A DNA stretch of 64,000 nt from Nepenthes gracilis (Eukaryota; Streptophyta; Magnoliopsida; Caryophyllales; Nepenthaceae). The stretch covers positions 10,170,308-10,234,307 of the forward strand of contig BSYO01000020.1 in NCBI GenBank assembly GCA_033239525.1, written 5' to 3'. The notes below the pieces were generated by a model. It saw nothing but the letters and a program-made list of their open reading frames with translations. It had not been told where the DNA came from and searched no databases. The position numbers were made by a program, and so were the translations under genes. This document shows, piece after piece, positions 22,655-34,273 of the stretch. The stretch's first letter is position 1, and every line of letters begins with the position of its first letter.

Positions 22655-24071
22655 TGATGGGTACACCAAAAATGGGCTGGCCCAAGGAAAGGTCAACAGA
22701 GGCCCACACGGGCGGTCAACGGCCTTACGGCCCACTAAAGGGACGGGCCCAAAACAAGGAGGCCCAGAGGCAGTGTGTGGCGTTGACCGTCTTGGCGGCA
22801 ACTCCTTCGCTGACGGGTCAACGGCGTTGACCGTAGCACCTTTCTCGTTTGGGCCTCAAGAAGCACTCTGCTTTGTGAATGGGCTTGTACAATAAAGCCC
22901 AAAGCCCACCAAAGCTCCGCCAAAGAACTTCAATACGAAGGCGGGCAACACTCGACGGTCAACGCGCAGATGTTGACCGTCTAGCATTCTTCCAACTAAG
23001 CCCAAAACACGCTTTTCTATAGTAATGGGCCCACTCGCCGGGCCCATCACTCATTGGGCCAACTACGCCTTCCAAAATATCTTCCACGTTTCTTGCCGCC
23101 AAGACTTTCCAACAGTACACTGAAAGGAAGGAGGCAAACATGGAAGGTGTTGGCCATCAGACATGGAAAGAATCCTCTACGATGGCAATCGGCGTCTGCT
23201 CCGGAAGGCAAAGCCGCCCAAGGCATCAAGACTTTCCAAAGTCGGGGAGGATCTCGGCTCCGCCACACAAGGAAACAACCGCTACTCGCTCCAAGGCAAG
23301 CTGGCGTCTGTTCCCGGAAGGCAAGATGGCAGCAATTAAAGAAGGCAATCACTCCTTCCAAAGAGGGAGGATTGTCCCCTCTACTATAAAAGAAACCCGG
23401 ATCCATCATCCGAGAGGGAGGTTTTCTTCGACCTCTCGCCTACTTCCGATACGAGGAGGACGGAGGACTTCTTCTTCCGCTTCTCGTTCTTCTTTTCGCT
23501 ACTTGGGACGCTTTCCGACGCTGCAACTCTCGCGCATACGCCTCGGACAAGCTCTCATACACACCCTCGGTAGTACTTGCAGTGGCGCTCTTGATTATTA
23601 ACTTAATCACGTACGAGGCGCAGGCGAGAAGGCTCGAGCCAGCCGCCCTCATTTGCCGGAGCTCTCACCGTTGTCCTGAGCATTCGCTACCCTGCAGACA
23701 TCCATCCATCGGCAATCTTAAGGCACACAAAGCGCCTCTACGGCCAAGTTCTGCCTTCCCACCTCCCCTCGATTCAAGAAGGCCTGCGCCTCTCTTACAT
23801 CGTGGGAATCCCCTGATTCAAGAAGGCCTTACGCCTCCCTTACATCGTGAAACGCACTCTATCTCGCCTCACTTTCTTTTCGTTTCATCCTTTTCGGGAG
23901 ATCATCGACTCGAGAAGGCGTCGGAGTGTTTTCGGTGGGACAACCTCCCGCCGTTGCGCTGACCTCTTGTTTACTTTAGTGGTGTGCGAGATTCGCACTC
24001 GCAGAACGGAGGCCGGTCAACACCATCTCGGAGCATCCGAACTGCTTCAAATCGGATCTAGGTACGCATCA
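22655..24071 (+). repeat. LTR 1 of array C
   Basis: It begins TGATGGGTACACC and ends GGTACGCATCA directly before the primer site. TATAAAA at 23385-23391 in a CCCCTCTACTATAAAAG context is the likely core promoter and is kept in all three LTRs. The U3 part contains several GGTCAACGG / GTTGACCGT motifs. Confidence 0.85.
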
Positions 24072-24183
24072 TTGGCGCCGCCTCATGGGAACGCGATAAA
24101 AAGTCTAGCGTCTCCCCTCAACACTCAATCTCTTACGCAAAACAAACATGGTCAATGCTTGTGCTCCGAAAGACGACGACTAA
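24072..24183 (+). promoter_or_regulatory. Primer site, leader and vestigial gag start of array C, unit 1
   Basis: TTGGCGCCG starts at 24072. The leader then shows AACGCGA, AAAAGTCTA, GTCTCC and TCAACACTCA, the same blocks in the same order as in element A. A 12-codon frame (24148-24183) starts at the position of the gag ATG of A and reads MVNACAPKDDD followed by a stop, so gag is reduced to its first codons. Confidence 0.65.
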
Positions 24184-24329
24184 AGATATCACCTTCCACG
24201 GGCGACCCCTCATCGGGTAGCCATGCTTCACAGTGATTAACGTCAAATGTGCTAGTGCCTAACGCTTAGAAGAGCACCCTCTTCTTGACCATTTGCACCC
24301 ATTAGAAGATGTAACATCAAGCTGGCCGT

Positions 24330-24720
24330 CGGCTATCGCCACCATATCTTTCTCTCGGCCCACGAGCTCCTCGCCGCCGATCTCTGGGCCCCGCGGAGCT
24401 CCTCGCCGCGATCTACTGCCGCCCGCCGAGCTCCGCCGCCGATCTTCTTCGGCCCGCCTGAGCTCGCCGCGCCCATCTCTCCGGCCCGCCGAGCTCGCCG
24501 CCGCGAGATCTTCTGCGGCGCCGGAGCTCCTCGCCGCGATCTCGGCCCGCCAGCAGCTCCCGCCGCCAGATCTTCTCTGCCTGCCGGAGCTCTCGCCGCG
24601 AATCTTCTTGGGCTGTTGGAGCACTCGCGCGCCAGATCTCTCTCGCTCGCTGCAGCTCTCGCCGCCATCCTCAGCTGCTAGAGCTCTCCGCCGCGAATCT
24701 TCTCCGATTTGACCTCCACC
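24330..24720. repeat. GC-rich minisatellite, unit 1 of array C
   Basis: Irregular repeats of a 25-40 bp motif built on GAGCTC, CTCGCCGCGATCT and GGCCCGCC. The long frames on both strands here (for example 24259-24867 minus) are Ala/Arg/Ser-rich read-through of the repeat, not proteins. The counterpart in unit 2 is 29490-29840. Confidence 0.75.
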
Positions 24721-25289
24721 CCGTAGCATTGCTGCGAGCCGGCAGGGTCGATCCCCTGCTGCAACCTGTTGCACCGGCAGGTGGACCCTGTAAAAGCTAT
24801 GACAAACATGCAACGGGGCTCGATGTTCTCGACCCACCACCCATTGCACCGCGGAAGATATCATCAATTAAGGGAGACTGTCCGGTCACTTGAGGCAGTA
24901 CCATCTGACAATGGGACCCAAACCATTGGCCAATAGGCTACCGAAGCGGTAACAGCACGCTACCCAACCAATTCACGGCAAAGGACCAAATCCCACGGAG
25001 CACAGGGGCCATAGGCCAAGTCGCCTACCAAAGCGCCCCAACGACTCTCCGGCGAGGCACGCCCGCCCGTGCGCTAGGGCGACGAGCCGATTATAAGAAC
25101 ATCGCTCATGCACCAACGATGATTCCGCACCGAACCAGTATGAACTCACCCTTCTACATGCATACATTCGCTGCTTGTAATCTGTGTGAGGTAAGGAGTT
25201 TACTTAGCATATAGAATACTAGGTTATCTGAATGCGTTTACCTTGCAGTATCCATCCGACCTAGACTGCCCTAAGTCGGGGAGGGTCTT
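24721..25289. other. Unique segment of array C, unit 1
   Basis: Contains GTAAAGCTATGA-type blocks, an ATTGCACCGCGGAAGATATCATC block and GTGTGAGGTAAGGAGTTTAC. All recur in unit 2 (about 29840-30410). No coding sequence recognised. Confidence 0.5.
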
Positions 25290-25640
25290 CACCCTCTTGT
25301 TAAACCCCGGTCATCCAGGTGGCGAAAGTGGTCTTAAACCTCGGGTCATCCGGTGGCCCATTAGCGGTCTTAAACCCCGATCATTCAGGTGGCCCATTAG
25401 CGGTCTTAAACCCCGGTCATCCAAAGTGGCCCATGAGCCGATCTCGAAACCTTGGTCATCCAAGTGGCCCATGAGCGGTGCGAAACCCTAGTCATCTCAG
25501 GTGGCCCATGAGCGGTCGAAACCCTAGTCATCTAGGTGGCCATGAGCGGTCTCGAAACCCCGGTCATCCAGTGGCCCATGAGCGGTCTAAACCTTGGTCA
25601 TCCAAGTGGCCCATAGCGGTCTAAAAACCTTAGGGGGCAA
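25290..25640. repeat. Tandem repeat of about 34 bp, unit 1 of array C
   Basis: About ten units of the pattern CCGGTCATCCAGGTGGCCC followed by ATGAGCGGTCTAAAACC. The period is roughly 33-36 bp, with small indels. The counterpart in unit 2 is about 30415-30750, with more divergence. Confidence 0.8.
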
Positions 25641-26544
25641 GAATGGCACACGCGACGACCTCCTTTCGGGAGCAAAGAACGTCGCCAACGACCGGTCGAA
25701 GGAGAAACATTTCTTCTCCAACATCATTGCAGCCAAGTCATCACTTGCGGGCGCCACCGGGCTGGTTTTCCACAATCGCCCGATTAGCTTGAGGACTTAG
25801 CTCCTCCGACGGCTGCCCAACCAGTTGGCGCCCACGCAACGACCATCTCCATGAAGGGGGCGTGGTTATACAATAACGGAAGCATTCCTTCTCTATCGGG
25901 CTGTCCCAATTACCACTTGGGCAACGCCACTAGGCTTTTCTCACAAGCCACAACTACTACAGCGAGGCTAACGCACACGGCCTAAAACACGAGATAGAAG
26001 GCCACCACGCCTTCAACAAAGCTAAACAACAACCGCCAACTCATTCGGGCAGCACAACCAACCCGGTGGCCGACATCCACATACATGAACAGCAAGCTAA
26101 CAACGGCGGCTTTAAAGCTTGGCTGGCAACCTCATTTTCTCCGCCGCCGACCTCCTCTTGCAAAGGCAAAAGAACCAACGTGACGTGTTCGCCAATGCTT
26201 AGATGACAAACCACGTCTCTCGGGGCCACAACTTCCCTTCACTTAAAATGATCGAGATCGCAATGGACACCCGCAGCCCCGACACTCAACTAGAAAGCAA
26301 AGCGGCATCCTCAAGGAGAGAGTCACAGAGATTGAGATCCAGTGCCAGCCGTGGTCATGACATCGACCCGTTGCTCGATCCGAGAGTCAAAGGATCCCGG
26401 TTTGCTAACCGAGCTCCTGGGGGCTCTAACTCTTAGACCCGTTGGGTGATTTCTCCAACGGCAAAGAGCCCTTCCAAGGAGCACAAGGTGCATCGTTGCT
26501 ACGACTCAAACGGCAATCAGTATCTTAAGGCAAGTCACCTCTCG
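25641..26544. other. Second unique segment of array C, unit 1
   Basis: No recognised gene. Counterpart at about 30750-31640. It contains the conserved block GGCATCCTCAAGGAGAGAGT. Short frames do not match between the two units. Confidence 0.5.
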
Positions 26545-27330
26545 ACCTCAAACGCATCTTCTGAGAGATCGATCTTGAGCTTGAGATCTTCCCTGCAGGC
26601 GCTCCTAGGTCTACTTTGAGACTTGAAATGCTCGCAATGGATCCGGTCGATAAGAATTTTCGCCCGTAAGGCCCCTCTCGGTTGAGCACTTCACGGCGGT
26701 CAACTTTTCCGGCCAACAAAGATTTTCGGCTCGTGAATCAAGCCCTCGGTTGAGCACTTCGCCGATCAACTTTCGGTGAACAAAGATTTCCGGCCGGAAT
26801 CGCGCTCTCCGGATTTGAGTCTTGGGCCGTCAACTTTTCCGGGTCGTCAACAAAGATTTCCGCTGAATCGCTCTCCGGTTGAGCACTTAGCCGGCCAACT
26901 TTTCCGTCAACAAAGATTTCTCTGGGCCGAATCGCTCTCGGTTCGAGCACTTCGCCGGCCAACTTTCCGGGTCAACAAAGATTCCGCTCAATCAAGCTCT
27001 CGGGAGCCTGGCACTTCGCCGAATCAACTTTCCGGTGAACAAAGATTTGGCTCAATCGCTCTCCGGTTTGAGCACTTACGGTCAACTTTTCCGTCAACAA
27101 AGATCTCCTGGCCAGAATCGCTCTGGATTTGAGTACTTGGCACGGTCAACTTTTTCGATCAACAAAGATTTTTCGCTTTGAACTGCTCTCCAAATTCGAG
27201 CACTTTGGTTATCAGATCCGGTCAACCAGCTTTTCTGACTCCGCACTGCTCTCTGGAGTTGAGTGCATTGGTCAACGAAATCTGACAACTATATTTACGG
27301 CTCTATTTCGCTCTCCGGGTCAAGTGATGT
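26545..27330. repeat. Tandem repeat of about 70 bp, unit 1 of array C
   Basis: About ten units containing GAGCACTTCGCCGG, CAACTTTTCCGG, GTCAACAAAGATTT and AATCGCTCTCCGG in that order. The counterpart is about 31640-32360. Each unit carries one or two GTCAAC sequences, whose reverse complement GTTGAC contains the W-box core TTGAC. Confidence 0.8.
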
Positions 27331-27504
27331 GGTCAACCAAGCTGGTCAACCATCAATCTGGTTCCTTCCATTCTCCAGGGCCAAACTTTTTGGTCGATGA
27401 ATCCAGGTCAAGGGGACAATATGATCAGGATCTCCGCCCAACCAAAGGAAGACACATATCGTTTTCTACCTTGCAATCCGGCCTAAAGCTGGCAGAAATC
27501 ATTC

Positions 27505-27725
27505 CAAGAATTGGCCCAAGACGGTCAACAATTCTGGTACTCCGGAATTGACCAAAACGGTCGACAATTCTGGTACTCCGGAATTGACCAAAACGGTCAA
27601 CAATGCAGTGATTCGATTGACCAAAAAACGGTCAACAATTACAGTACTCGGAATTGACCAATGTTGTCGACAGTGGTACTTCGAAATTGGCCAGAAACGG
27701 TTAATGATTCTGGTCAAACTCTCCT
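27505..27725. repeat. Tandem repeat of about 36 bp with paired W-box cores, unit 1 of array C
   Basis: Units of the pattern ACGGTCAACAATTCTGG then TACTCCGGAATTGACCAAA. TTGACC occurs at 27548, 27584, 27617 and 27654, and the inverted form GGTCAA at 27523, 27595 and 27630, so W-box cores (TTGAC[CT], the WRKY site) alternate in orientation. The counterpart in unit 2 (32575-32760) is more diverged. Confidence 0.8.
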
Positions 27726-27811
27726 TCACACTTTTTTTAGAATTCCCATGAGAACCTTAAAGTAAGGAGATGCATCCCATCACGAACATCTTTGGAGGGC
27801 AGAAATCGACC

Positions 27812-27829
27812 ACCAAAGATGGGGGCTAG
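27812..27829 (+). promoter_or_regulatory. Polypurine tract of array C, unit 1
   Basis: AAAGATGGGGGCTAG directly precedes LTR 2. The same sequence precedes LTR 3 at about 32863-32877. The GGGGGCTAG core is shared with elements A and B. Confidence 0.75.
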
Positions 27830-29219
27830 TGATGGTACACCAAAAATGGGCTGGCCCAAGGAAAGGTCAATGAGGCCCACACGGGCGGTCAACGGCCTTA
27901 CGGCCCACTAAAGGGACGGGCCCAAAACAAGGAGGCCCAAGACGGTCAAATAAGGTGCCCGGGTCTTGCGGCCAACTCCCCTTCCACGGCCAGTGTGGCG
28001 TTGACCGCTAGCACCTTTCTCGTTTGGGCCTCAAGAAGCACTCTTCTGAGAATGGGCTTGTACATAAAGCCCAAAGCCCACCGGTGCTCGCCAAAGAACT
28101 TCAATGGCTACGGCAACACTCGAATGCCAACGCATGATGATGTTGGCTCACGTTCTTCCAACTAAGCCCAAAACACGCTTTCTACCATAGTAATGGGCCC
28201 ACTCTTTGAGCCCATCACTCATCGGGGCCAACTCTGACTTTCCAAAATATCTTCCACGTTTTCTTGCCCTGAAGACTTTCCAACGGTACAACTGCTTTGA
28301 AAGGAAGGAGGCAAACATGGAAGGTGTTGCCACTGCATACATGGAAAGAATCCTCCTACGATGGGCAATCTGCACTCCTGAAATGTGCCGCCAAGGCATC
28401 AAGACTTTCCAAAGTCGGGGAGGATCTCGGCTCCGCCACACAAGGAAACAATCACAAGAAGGCAAAGGCGCGCATTCCCTTAAGGCAAGATGGCCACCAA
28501 TTAAAGAAGGCAATCACTCCTTCCAAAGAGGGAGGATTGTCCCCTCTACTATAAAAAAGAAACCCCGGATCCATCATCCAGAGAGGGAGGTTTTCTTCGA
28601 CCTCTGCTTACTCTTCGATACGAGGAGGACGGAGGACTTCTTCTTCCGCTCTCTTCTTCTTTTCTCGCTACTGGGACGCTTTCCCGGCCGGGCAACTCGG
28701 CGTGATACGCTCGGACAAGCTCTCATACACACCCTGGTACTTGCAGGGGCGCTCTTGATTATTAACTTAATCACGTACGAGCGCAGCACGAAAGGCCTGA
28801 GCCACCGCCCTCATTGCCGTGAGCTCTCACCGTTGTCCTGAGCATTCGCTACCCCGGACACATCCATCAACAATCTTAAGGCACACAAAAGCGCCTCTAC
28901 TACGGCCATCTTGCCTTCCCACCTCCCCGATTCAAGAAGGCCCCGCGCCTCTCTTACATCAGTGGGAATCCCCGATTCAAGAAGGCCTTACGCCTCCCTT
29001 ACATCGGAAACGCACTCTATCTCGCCTCACTTTCTTTCGCCATCCTTTCTCGAGATCATCGATTTCGAAAGGCCGAGTGTTTTCTGGGACAACCTCCCGC
29101 CGCCAACGCCTTGCTTGTTTACTTTAGGCGGTGTGCAGGATTCGCACCGCAGAACGGAGCCGGTCAACACCATCTCTGAGCATCCGAATCTCGTCAAGCC
29201 TGGACCTAGGTACGCATCA
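27830..29219 (+). repeat. LTR 2 of array C
   Basis: It runs from TGATGGTACACC to TACGCATCA, flanked by a polypurine tract on the left and a primer site on the right, so it serves both internal regions. TATAAAA at 28550-28556. It is near-identical to LTR 1 in patches, with patches of indels. Confidence 0.85.
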
Positions 29220-29332
29220 TTGGCGCCGTCTCGTGGGAACGCGATAAAAAGTCTAGCGTCTCCCTCAACACTCAATCTCTTACGCAAACAAATATGGCGT
29301 CAACAAGCCAGGCTCACAAAGACGACGACTAA
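29220..29332 (+). promoter_or_regulatory. Primer site, leader and vestigial gag start of array C, unit 2
   Basis: TTGGCGCCGTC at 29220, followed by the same leader blocks as in unit 1. The mini-frame 29294-29332 reads MASTSQAHKDDD and stops at the same place as in unit 1, so the loss of gag pre-dates the duplication. Confidence 0.65.
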
Positions 29333-29489
29333 AGATATCACCTTCATGGCGATCACCCCATCTGCAGTCATGCCATGCGTGATTAACGCCAAATGTGCTA
29401 GTGCCTAACGCTTTAGAAGAGCACCCTCTTCGACCATTTGCACCCATTAGAAGACGTGAATAATCGGGGTTTACCATCATTATCGCCAC

Positions 29490-29840
29490 CATATCTTCTC
29501 TCGCCCGCCGAGCTCCTCACGCTGCATCTCTCTCGCCTCACGAGCTCCGCCGATCTACTGCCCACGAGCCTCGCCGCTGATCTTCTTCTGCCCGCTCGGA
29601 GTTCGCGCGATCTCTCCGGCCCGCCGAGCTCCTCGCCGCCAGATTCTCCTGCCCGCCGGAGCTCCTCGCCGCGATCTCCTGCCCGCCAGCCTCGCCGCGA
29701 TCTCTCCCTGCCGCCGAGCTCGCCAGAGATTCTTCGGGCTCGTTGAGCACTCGCCGCCATCTCTCCTGCCTGGCCGCAGCTCGCCGCCGATCCCTCCTGC
29801 CTCGCTGTGAGCCTCCGCCGCTGATCTTCCTCCACTCCGA
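29490..29840. repeat. GC-rich minisatellite, unit 2 of array C
   Basis: Same GAGCTCCTCGCCGCGATCTC-type motif as at 24330-24720, with different copy number and phase. Open frames on both strands are repeat read-through. Confidence 0.7.
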
Positions 29841-30409
29841 CCTCCACCCTGCAGTGACGTCTTCTCCGGCCTTGAGGTCGATCCCGCCGCAACTGGGTTG
29901 CACCTAGCTGGACCCCGTAAAGCTATGATAAAACATGCAATGGGGCTCGGCTGTTCTCGACCCACCACCCATTGCACCGCGGAAGATATCATCCACCTAA
30001 GCGCCGCAGACCACCGGTCACCAGGCAAGTACTCATCTGACAATGAGACTCCAAACCATTGGCCAATAGGGCTACCGAAGCTGTAGAATAAAGACGCCAC
30101 TCAACCAATTCACTAAAGGACCAAATCAATGGAGCATTAGCCAGGCCAAGTCGCCTACCAAAGCGCCCAACGACTTCTCCGCAGCAGACGCCACCTCGTG
30201 GGCGCTTGGCATTTAGCCATTGGTAAGAACACGCTGCGCACTAACGATGATTCCGCACCAACCTGTATGAACTCACCTTCTAAGTATGCATACATTCGCT
30301 GCTTGTGTAATCGTGTGAGGTAAGGAGTTTACTTAGCATATAGAATACTAGGTTATACGAATCGCGCTACTCAGCAGTATCCATCCGACTCAGATCGCTG
30401 GGCCGAGGG

Positions 30410-32877
30410 TCTTCACCCTCTTGTTAAACCTCTGTCATCCAGTGGCCGGGGTGGTCTTAAACTCGGTCATCCAGGGCTCCATTAGCGGCTCCAAACTCCC
30501 CGATCATTCGGTGGCCCCACATATTTCCAAACCCCGGTCATCCAGTGGCCTACGTAGCGGTCCAAACCTTGGTCATCCAAGTGGCCCACAGCTGTCTCTA
30601 ACCCTAGTCATCTAGGTGGCTCATGAGCTATTCAAAACTCCTAGCTATCTAGGTGCTCCAAGAGCGGTCCGAAACTCCCGGTCATCCAGGCCCATGAGCG
30701 GCTCCAAACCTTGGTCATCCAAGGGCCCATAGCTGGCCTAAAACCTTAGGCAGAATGCACACGCGACGACCTCCTCCTTTCGGGGAGTGAAGAATCACAA
30801 TAACGATTGGCCGAAAGGGAGAAATATTTTCTCCAACATTGGCAGCCTAAGTTAATACTTGTATTCTGCCACCGGGCCTGCTTTTCCACAATCGCCTGAC
30901 AGTTTCAGGGACTTAGCTCCTCCGACGGCCCCAACTGTGTTGGCGCCACGCAACGGTACTATCTCCATGAAGGCTGTGGTTATATAATACCTGGAAGCAT
31001 TCTATACCGGCCGTCCTAATACTGGCAACGCCATCAGGCTTTTTCTCTACAAGCCACACCATTGCCAGCACGCACACAATGCTGCCTGAACACACAGACA
31101 GAGAAGGCCACCACGCCAATAAAGCTATAACAACAACCGCTAACTCATTGGGCAGTAATGGCTAACCAGCCGTCGCCAAGTGATATCCATATACAGCGAA
31201 TGTTAAGCTAACAACATACTTAAAAGCTTACCGGGTAACCTCATTTTCAATAATACCTCCTCTTTGCAAGGGGCAAGAATCAACCAGATTGTTCGCCAAT
31301 GCTTAGATGACAAACCACGCCTCCTCGTGGCCACAACTTTTCACGTAATGATCAGATCCACAGAAATCGATACCCGCGCAGCCCTCCCGACACTCAACTA
31401 GAAAGCAAAGCGGCATCCTCAAGGAGAGAGTCAAGGTAGGATTGAGATCTCACTGGGCCGTGGGTCACGACATCGACTCCGCCGCTTCGATCCGAGAGCC
31501 GCGATCCCTGGCCATGCAACCTGAGCTCCCTGGGGCTCCTTAATCCTTAGACCCACGCGATTCTCCAACGGCAAGAGCCCTCTCAAGGAGCACAAGGCGA
31601 TCCTGCTGCTACGACTCAAACGATCAATTTATCTTAAGGTAAGTCACCTCTCGACCTCTTCAAACGATCTTTGCAGGAGATCTGATCTCAGCTTCGAGAT
31701 CTTCCTCTGCGGCGCCCTTTCTAGGTCTCGCTTCTCGAGACTAAATGCTCTAATGGATCCGGCCGACAAGAATTTTCGCCTTAATCGCCTCCGGATTTGA
31801 GCACTTCGGCCGTCAATCTTCCGCCAACAAAGATTTCCGTCAGAATCGCTCGATTTCGGCACTTCGCCGAACAACTTCCGGTGAACAAAGACGGCCAATC
31901 GCTTTCTGATTTGAGTACTTCGCCGGCCAACTTTTCCGGCCAACAAGATTTCCGGCCAATCGCCTGATTTGAGTACTTCGCCGTCAACTTTTCCGCGCGG
32001 GTCAACAAAGATTTGGTTCAATCGCTTCTCCGATTCGAAAACACTTCGCCGTCAACTTTTCCGCCAACGAAGATTTCCGGCTTAATCAAGCTTCTCTCGG
32101 ATTGAAAGACCGATCAACTTTCCGGAATAAAGATTTCTACGAACTGCCTGATTCGAGCACTTCACGTCAACTTTTCCGTCAACAAAGATCTCCGCCTTAA
32201 CTGCTCTCGGATTTGAGTACTTCGCCGGTCAACTTTTTCGATCAACAAAGATTTTTCGCTTTGAATCGCTTCTCCAAATTCGAAAGCACTGCTATCGATC
32301 CACAACCAAATGTTTTTCACTGCACTGGCCTCCGGAGTTGAGTGCACGGGTCACCAACCGACAACCATATTTAATGGCCTATTTCGCTTCTCCAAGTCAA
32401 GTGATGTGGTCAACCGTCAGGTCAACCATCAACCGGGTTCCTTCCATCTCCAGGCCAAACTTTTCGCCGAGAATCCAGGTCAAGGGGGACAATACGCGAC
32501 CGATCTCCGCCCAACCAAAGGAAGACATATCGCTTTCTACCTTGCAATCCGCCTAAATGGGTAGAATCATTCCAAGAATTGGCCCAAGATCGCAATACCC
32601 GTAATTCGAACGACCAAAACGGTCGAAGAATTTGCATCTGGTCTACCAAGACGGTCAACAATTCTCCCAGATCAATCGACCAAAACGGCCAACACCGCAG
32701 ATTCGGACCGACTAATACGGTCGATACCTCGTATCAAATTGGCTTAAACGTTAATGATTCCGTCAAATCCCCTTCACACTTTTTTAGAATTCCCATGAGA
32801 ACCTTAGCAGTGAGATGCATCCCATCTCCATTTAAACATACCGGGAGGCCAGAACCACCACCAAAGATGGGGGCTAG
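30410..32877. repeat. Minisatellite blocks and unique segments of array C, unit 2
   Basis: In the same order as unit 1: GTCATCC-type repeat (30415-30750), unique stretch (30750-31640), GAGCACTTCGCC/GTCAACAAAGATT repeat (31640-32360), W-box pair repeat (32575-32760) and polypurine tract (ending at 32877). No gene. It is more decayed than unit 1, mainly by short deletions. Confidence 0.7.
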
Positions 32878-34273
32878 TGATGGTAACACCAAAACGGGTC
32901 GGCCCAAGGAAAGGTCAACAGAGGCCTTGGGTTATTGTAAGTGTCAACCATTTTGATTGGGCTTCCCACTAAAGGGACTCCGCCCAAATACAGAGGTCAA
33001 GACGTCAACGCTCAGTGACCGCCTCTCATGCCAATCCCTTTCACAGACGGCCAACGCGGGCGCCACCTGCTAGCACCTTTCTCGTTGGGCCTCACACTTC
33101 ACATGAATGTCAGGCTAATAGCCTAAAGCTCACTCAAAGGTTCGGGCCAAAGAATCTCCAATACGTAAGGCGCAACACTCGGGGACGGTCAACGCAGTAT
33201 GTCGACACTGCCTCATGGCTCTTCCAACTAAGCCCAAAACACGTTTTCGCCAGTAACGGGCCCATCGCCAAGGCCCATCACTCATCGTGGCCAACTACGC
33301 CCCAAAATACTTGTCGCTTTCGCTTCGCCAAGACTTTCCAACGGTACACCGCTGAAAGGAAGGAGGCAAACATGGAAGGTCATTGCCGCGACATGGAAGA
33401 ATCTCCTTACGATGGGGTAAATCGCGTCATTTCTGCATGTGCCGCCAAGGCATCAAGACGAAAGTCAGAGGGATCTCGGCTCCGCCACACAAGGAAACAA
33501 TCGCTACGCAAGGCAATCAAGGTCAAGCTCCAAGGCAAGATGGCCAAGAATTAAAGAAGGCAATCACTCCTTCCAAAGAGGGAGGATTGTCCTCTACTAT
33601 AAAAGAAACCCCGGATCCATCATCCAGAGGGGAGGTTTTCTTCGGACTGGCTACTCTTTTCCGATACGAGGAGGACGGAGGACACTTCTTTCTTCCGCTT
33701 CTGTTCTTTCTTTTCGCTACTTGGGACGCTTCTCGACGCGCGAAACTCCTTGGCGCATACGCTCGCACAAGCCTCTCACACCCTCGGGAGACACTTGCAG
33801 CGGGCGCTCTTGATTATTAACTTAATCACGATAAATGGGCAGACGTCGAAAGGCTCGAGCCAGCGCCCTCATTGCCGCTCGGAGTTTCACCGTCTGAGCA
33901 TTCTCGCTACCCTGTGACATCCATCGAATAACTAAGGCACACAGCGCCTTACGGGCCAAGCATCGCTTTTCCCACCTCCTCCCTCGCGATTCAAGAAGGC
34001 CCCCGCTTCTTACATCGTGTGAATCCCCGATCTTGCACTTTACGCCTCCTTACATCAGTGGAAACGACTCTATCTCGCCTACTTTTCGCCCATCCTTTCC
34101 GAGGATCACATGATCGACTCTGAGCTTGAAATAAGCGCTGACAACCTCCCGCCTCGCGCCGACCTCTTGTTTACTTTAGTGGTGTGCGAGGATTCGCGGC
34201 TCGAGAGAAGCAGATAGGTCGACACCATCTCGGAGCATCAGAATGTTGTTGAAGTCGGATGCAGGTACGCGTA
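32878..34273 (+). repeat. LTR 3 of array C
   Basis: It starts TGATGGTAACACC after the polypurine tract, and TATAAAA is at 33598-33604. It ends GGTACGCGTA instead of GGTACGCATCA and is not followed by a primer site, so this is the outer right end of the array. It is the most diverged of the three LTRs. Confidence 0.8.

Larger units (their letters stand above)
22655..34273 (+). mobile_element. Array C: tandem non-coding LTR retrotransposon (3 LTRs, 2 internal regions)
   Basis: Three homologous LTRs (22655-24071, 27830-29219, 32878-34273), all in plus orientation, alternate with two homologous internal regions of about 3.7 kb. Both internals have a TTGGCGCCG primer site at the left and a GGGGGCTAG polypurine tract at the right. 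Neither contains gag, RT, RNase H or integrase. Between short unique segments they consist of minisatellite blocks. This is the pattern of a large non-autonomous (LARD-type) element expanded by unequal exchange between LTRs. I could not find a target duplication: AAATT lies on the left, and the right end of LTR 3 is altered. Confidence 0.8.

Noticed and set aside
22655..22660. Target duplication for array C (TAATT seen on both sides)
   Set aside because: The TAATT copies do not abut the LTR ends, and the region is AT-rich, so chance matches are expected.
24259..24867. Long minus-strand frame (202 codons) and similar frames at 29413-30100
   Set aside because: They read the GC-rich minisatellite of array C. 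The frames are not conserved between units 1 and 2 and are pure Ala/Arg/Ser/Glu repeats.
25290..25640. The same question for the 34-bp repeat in array C
   Set aside because: The units tile without spacers and the element is a eukaryotic LTR retrotransposon.
22655..34273. Three independent solo LTRs or three separate insertions
   Set aside because: The middle LTR has a polypurine tract on one side and a primer site on the other, and the two internal regions are collinear, so one tandem element explains it better.
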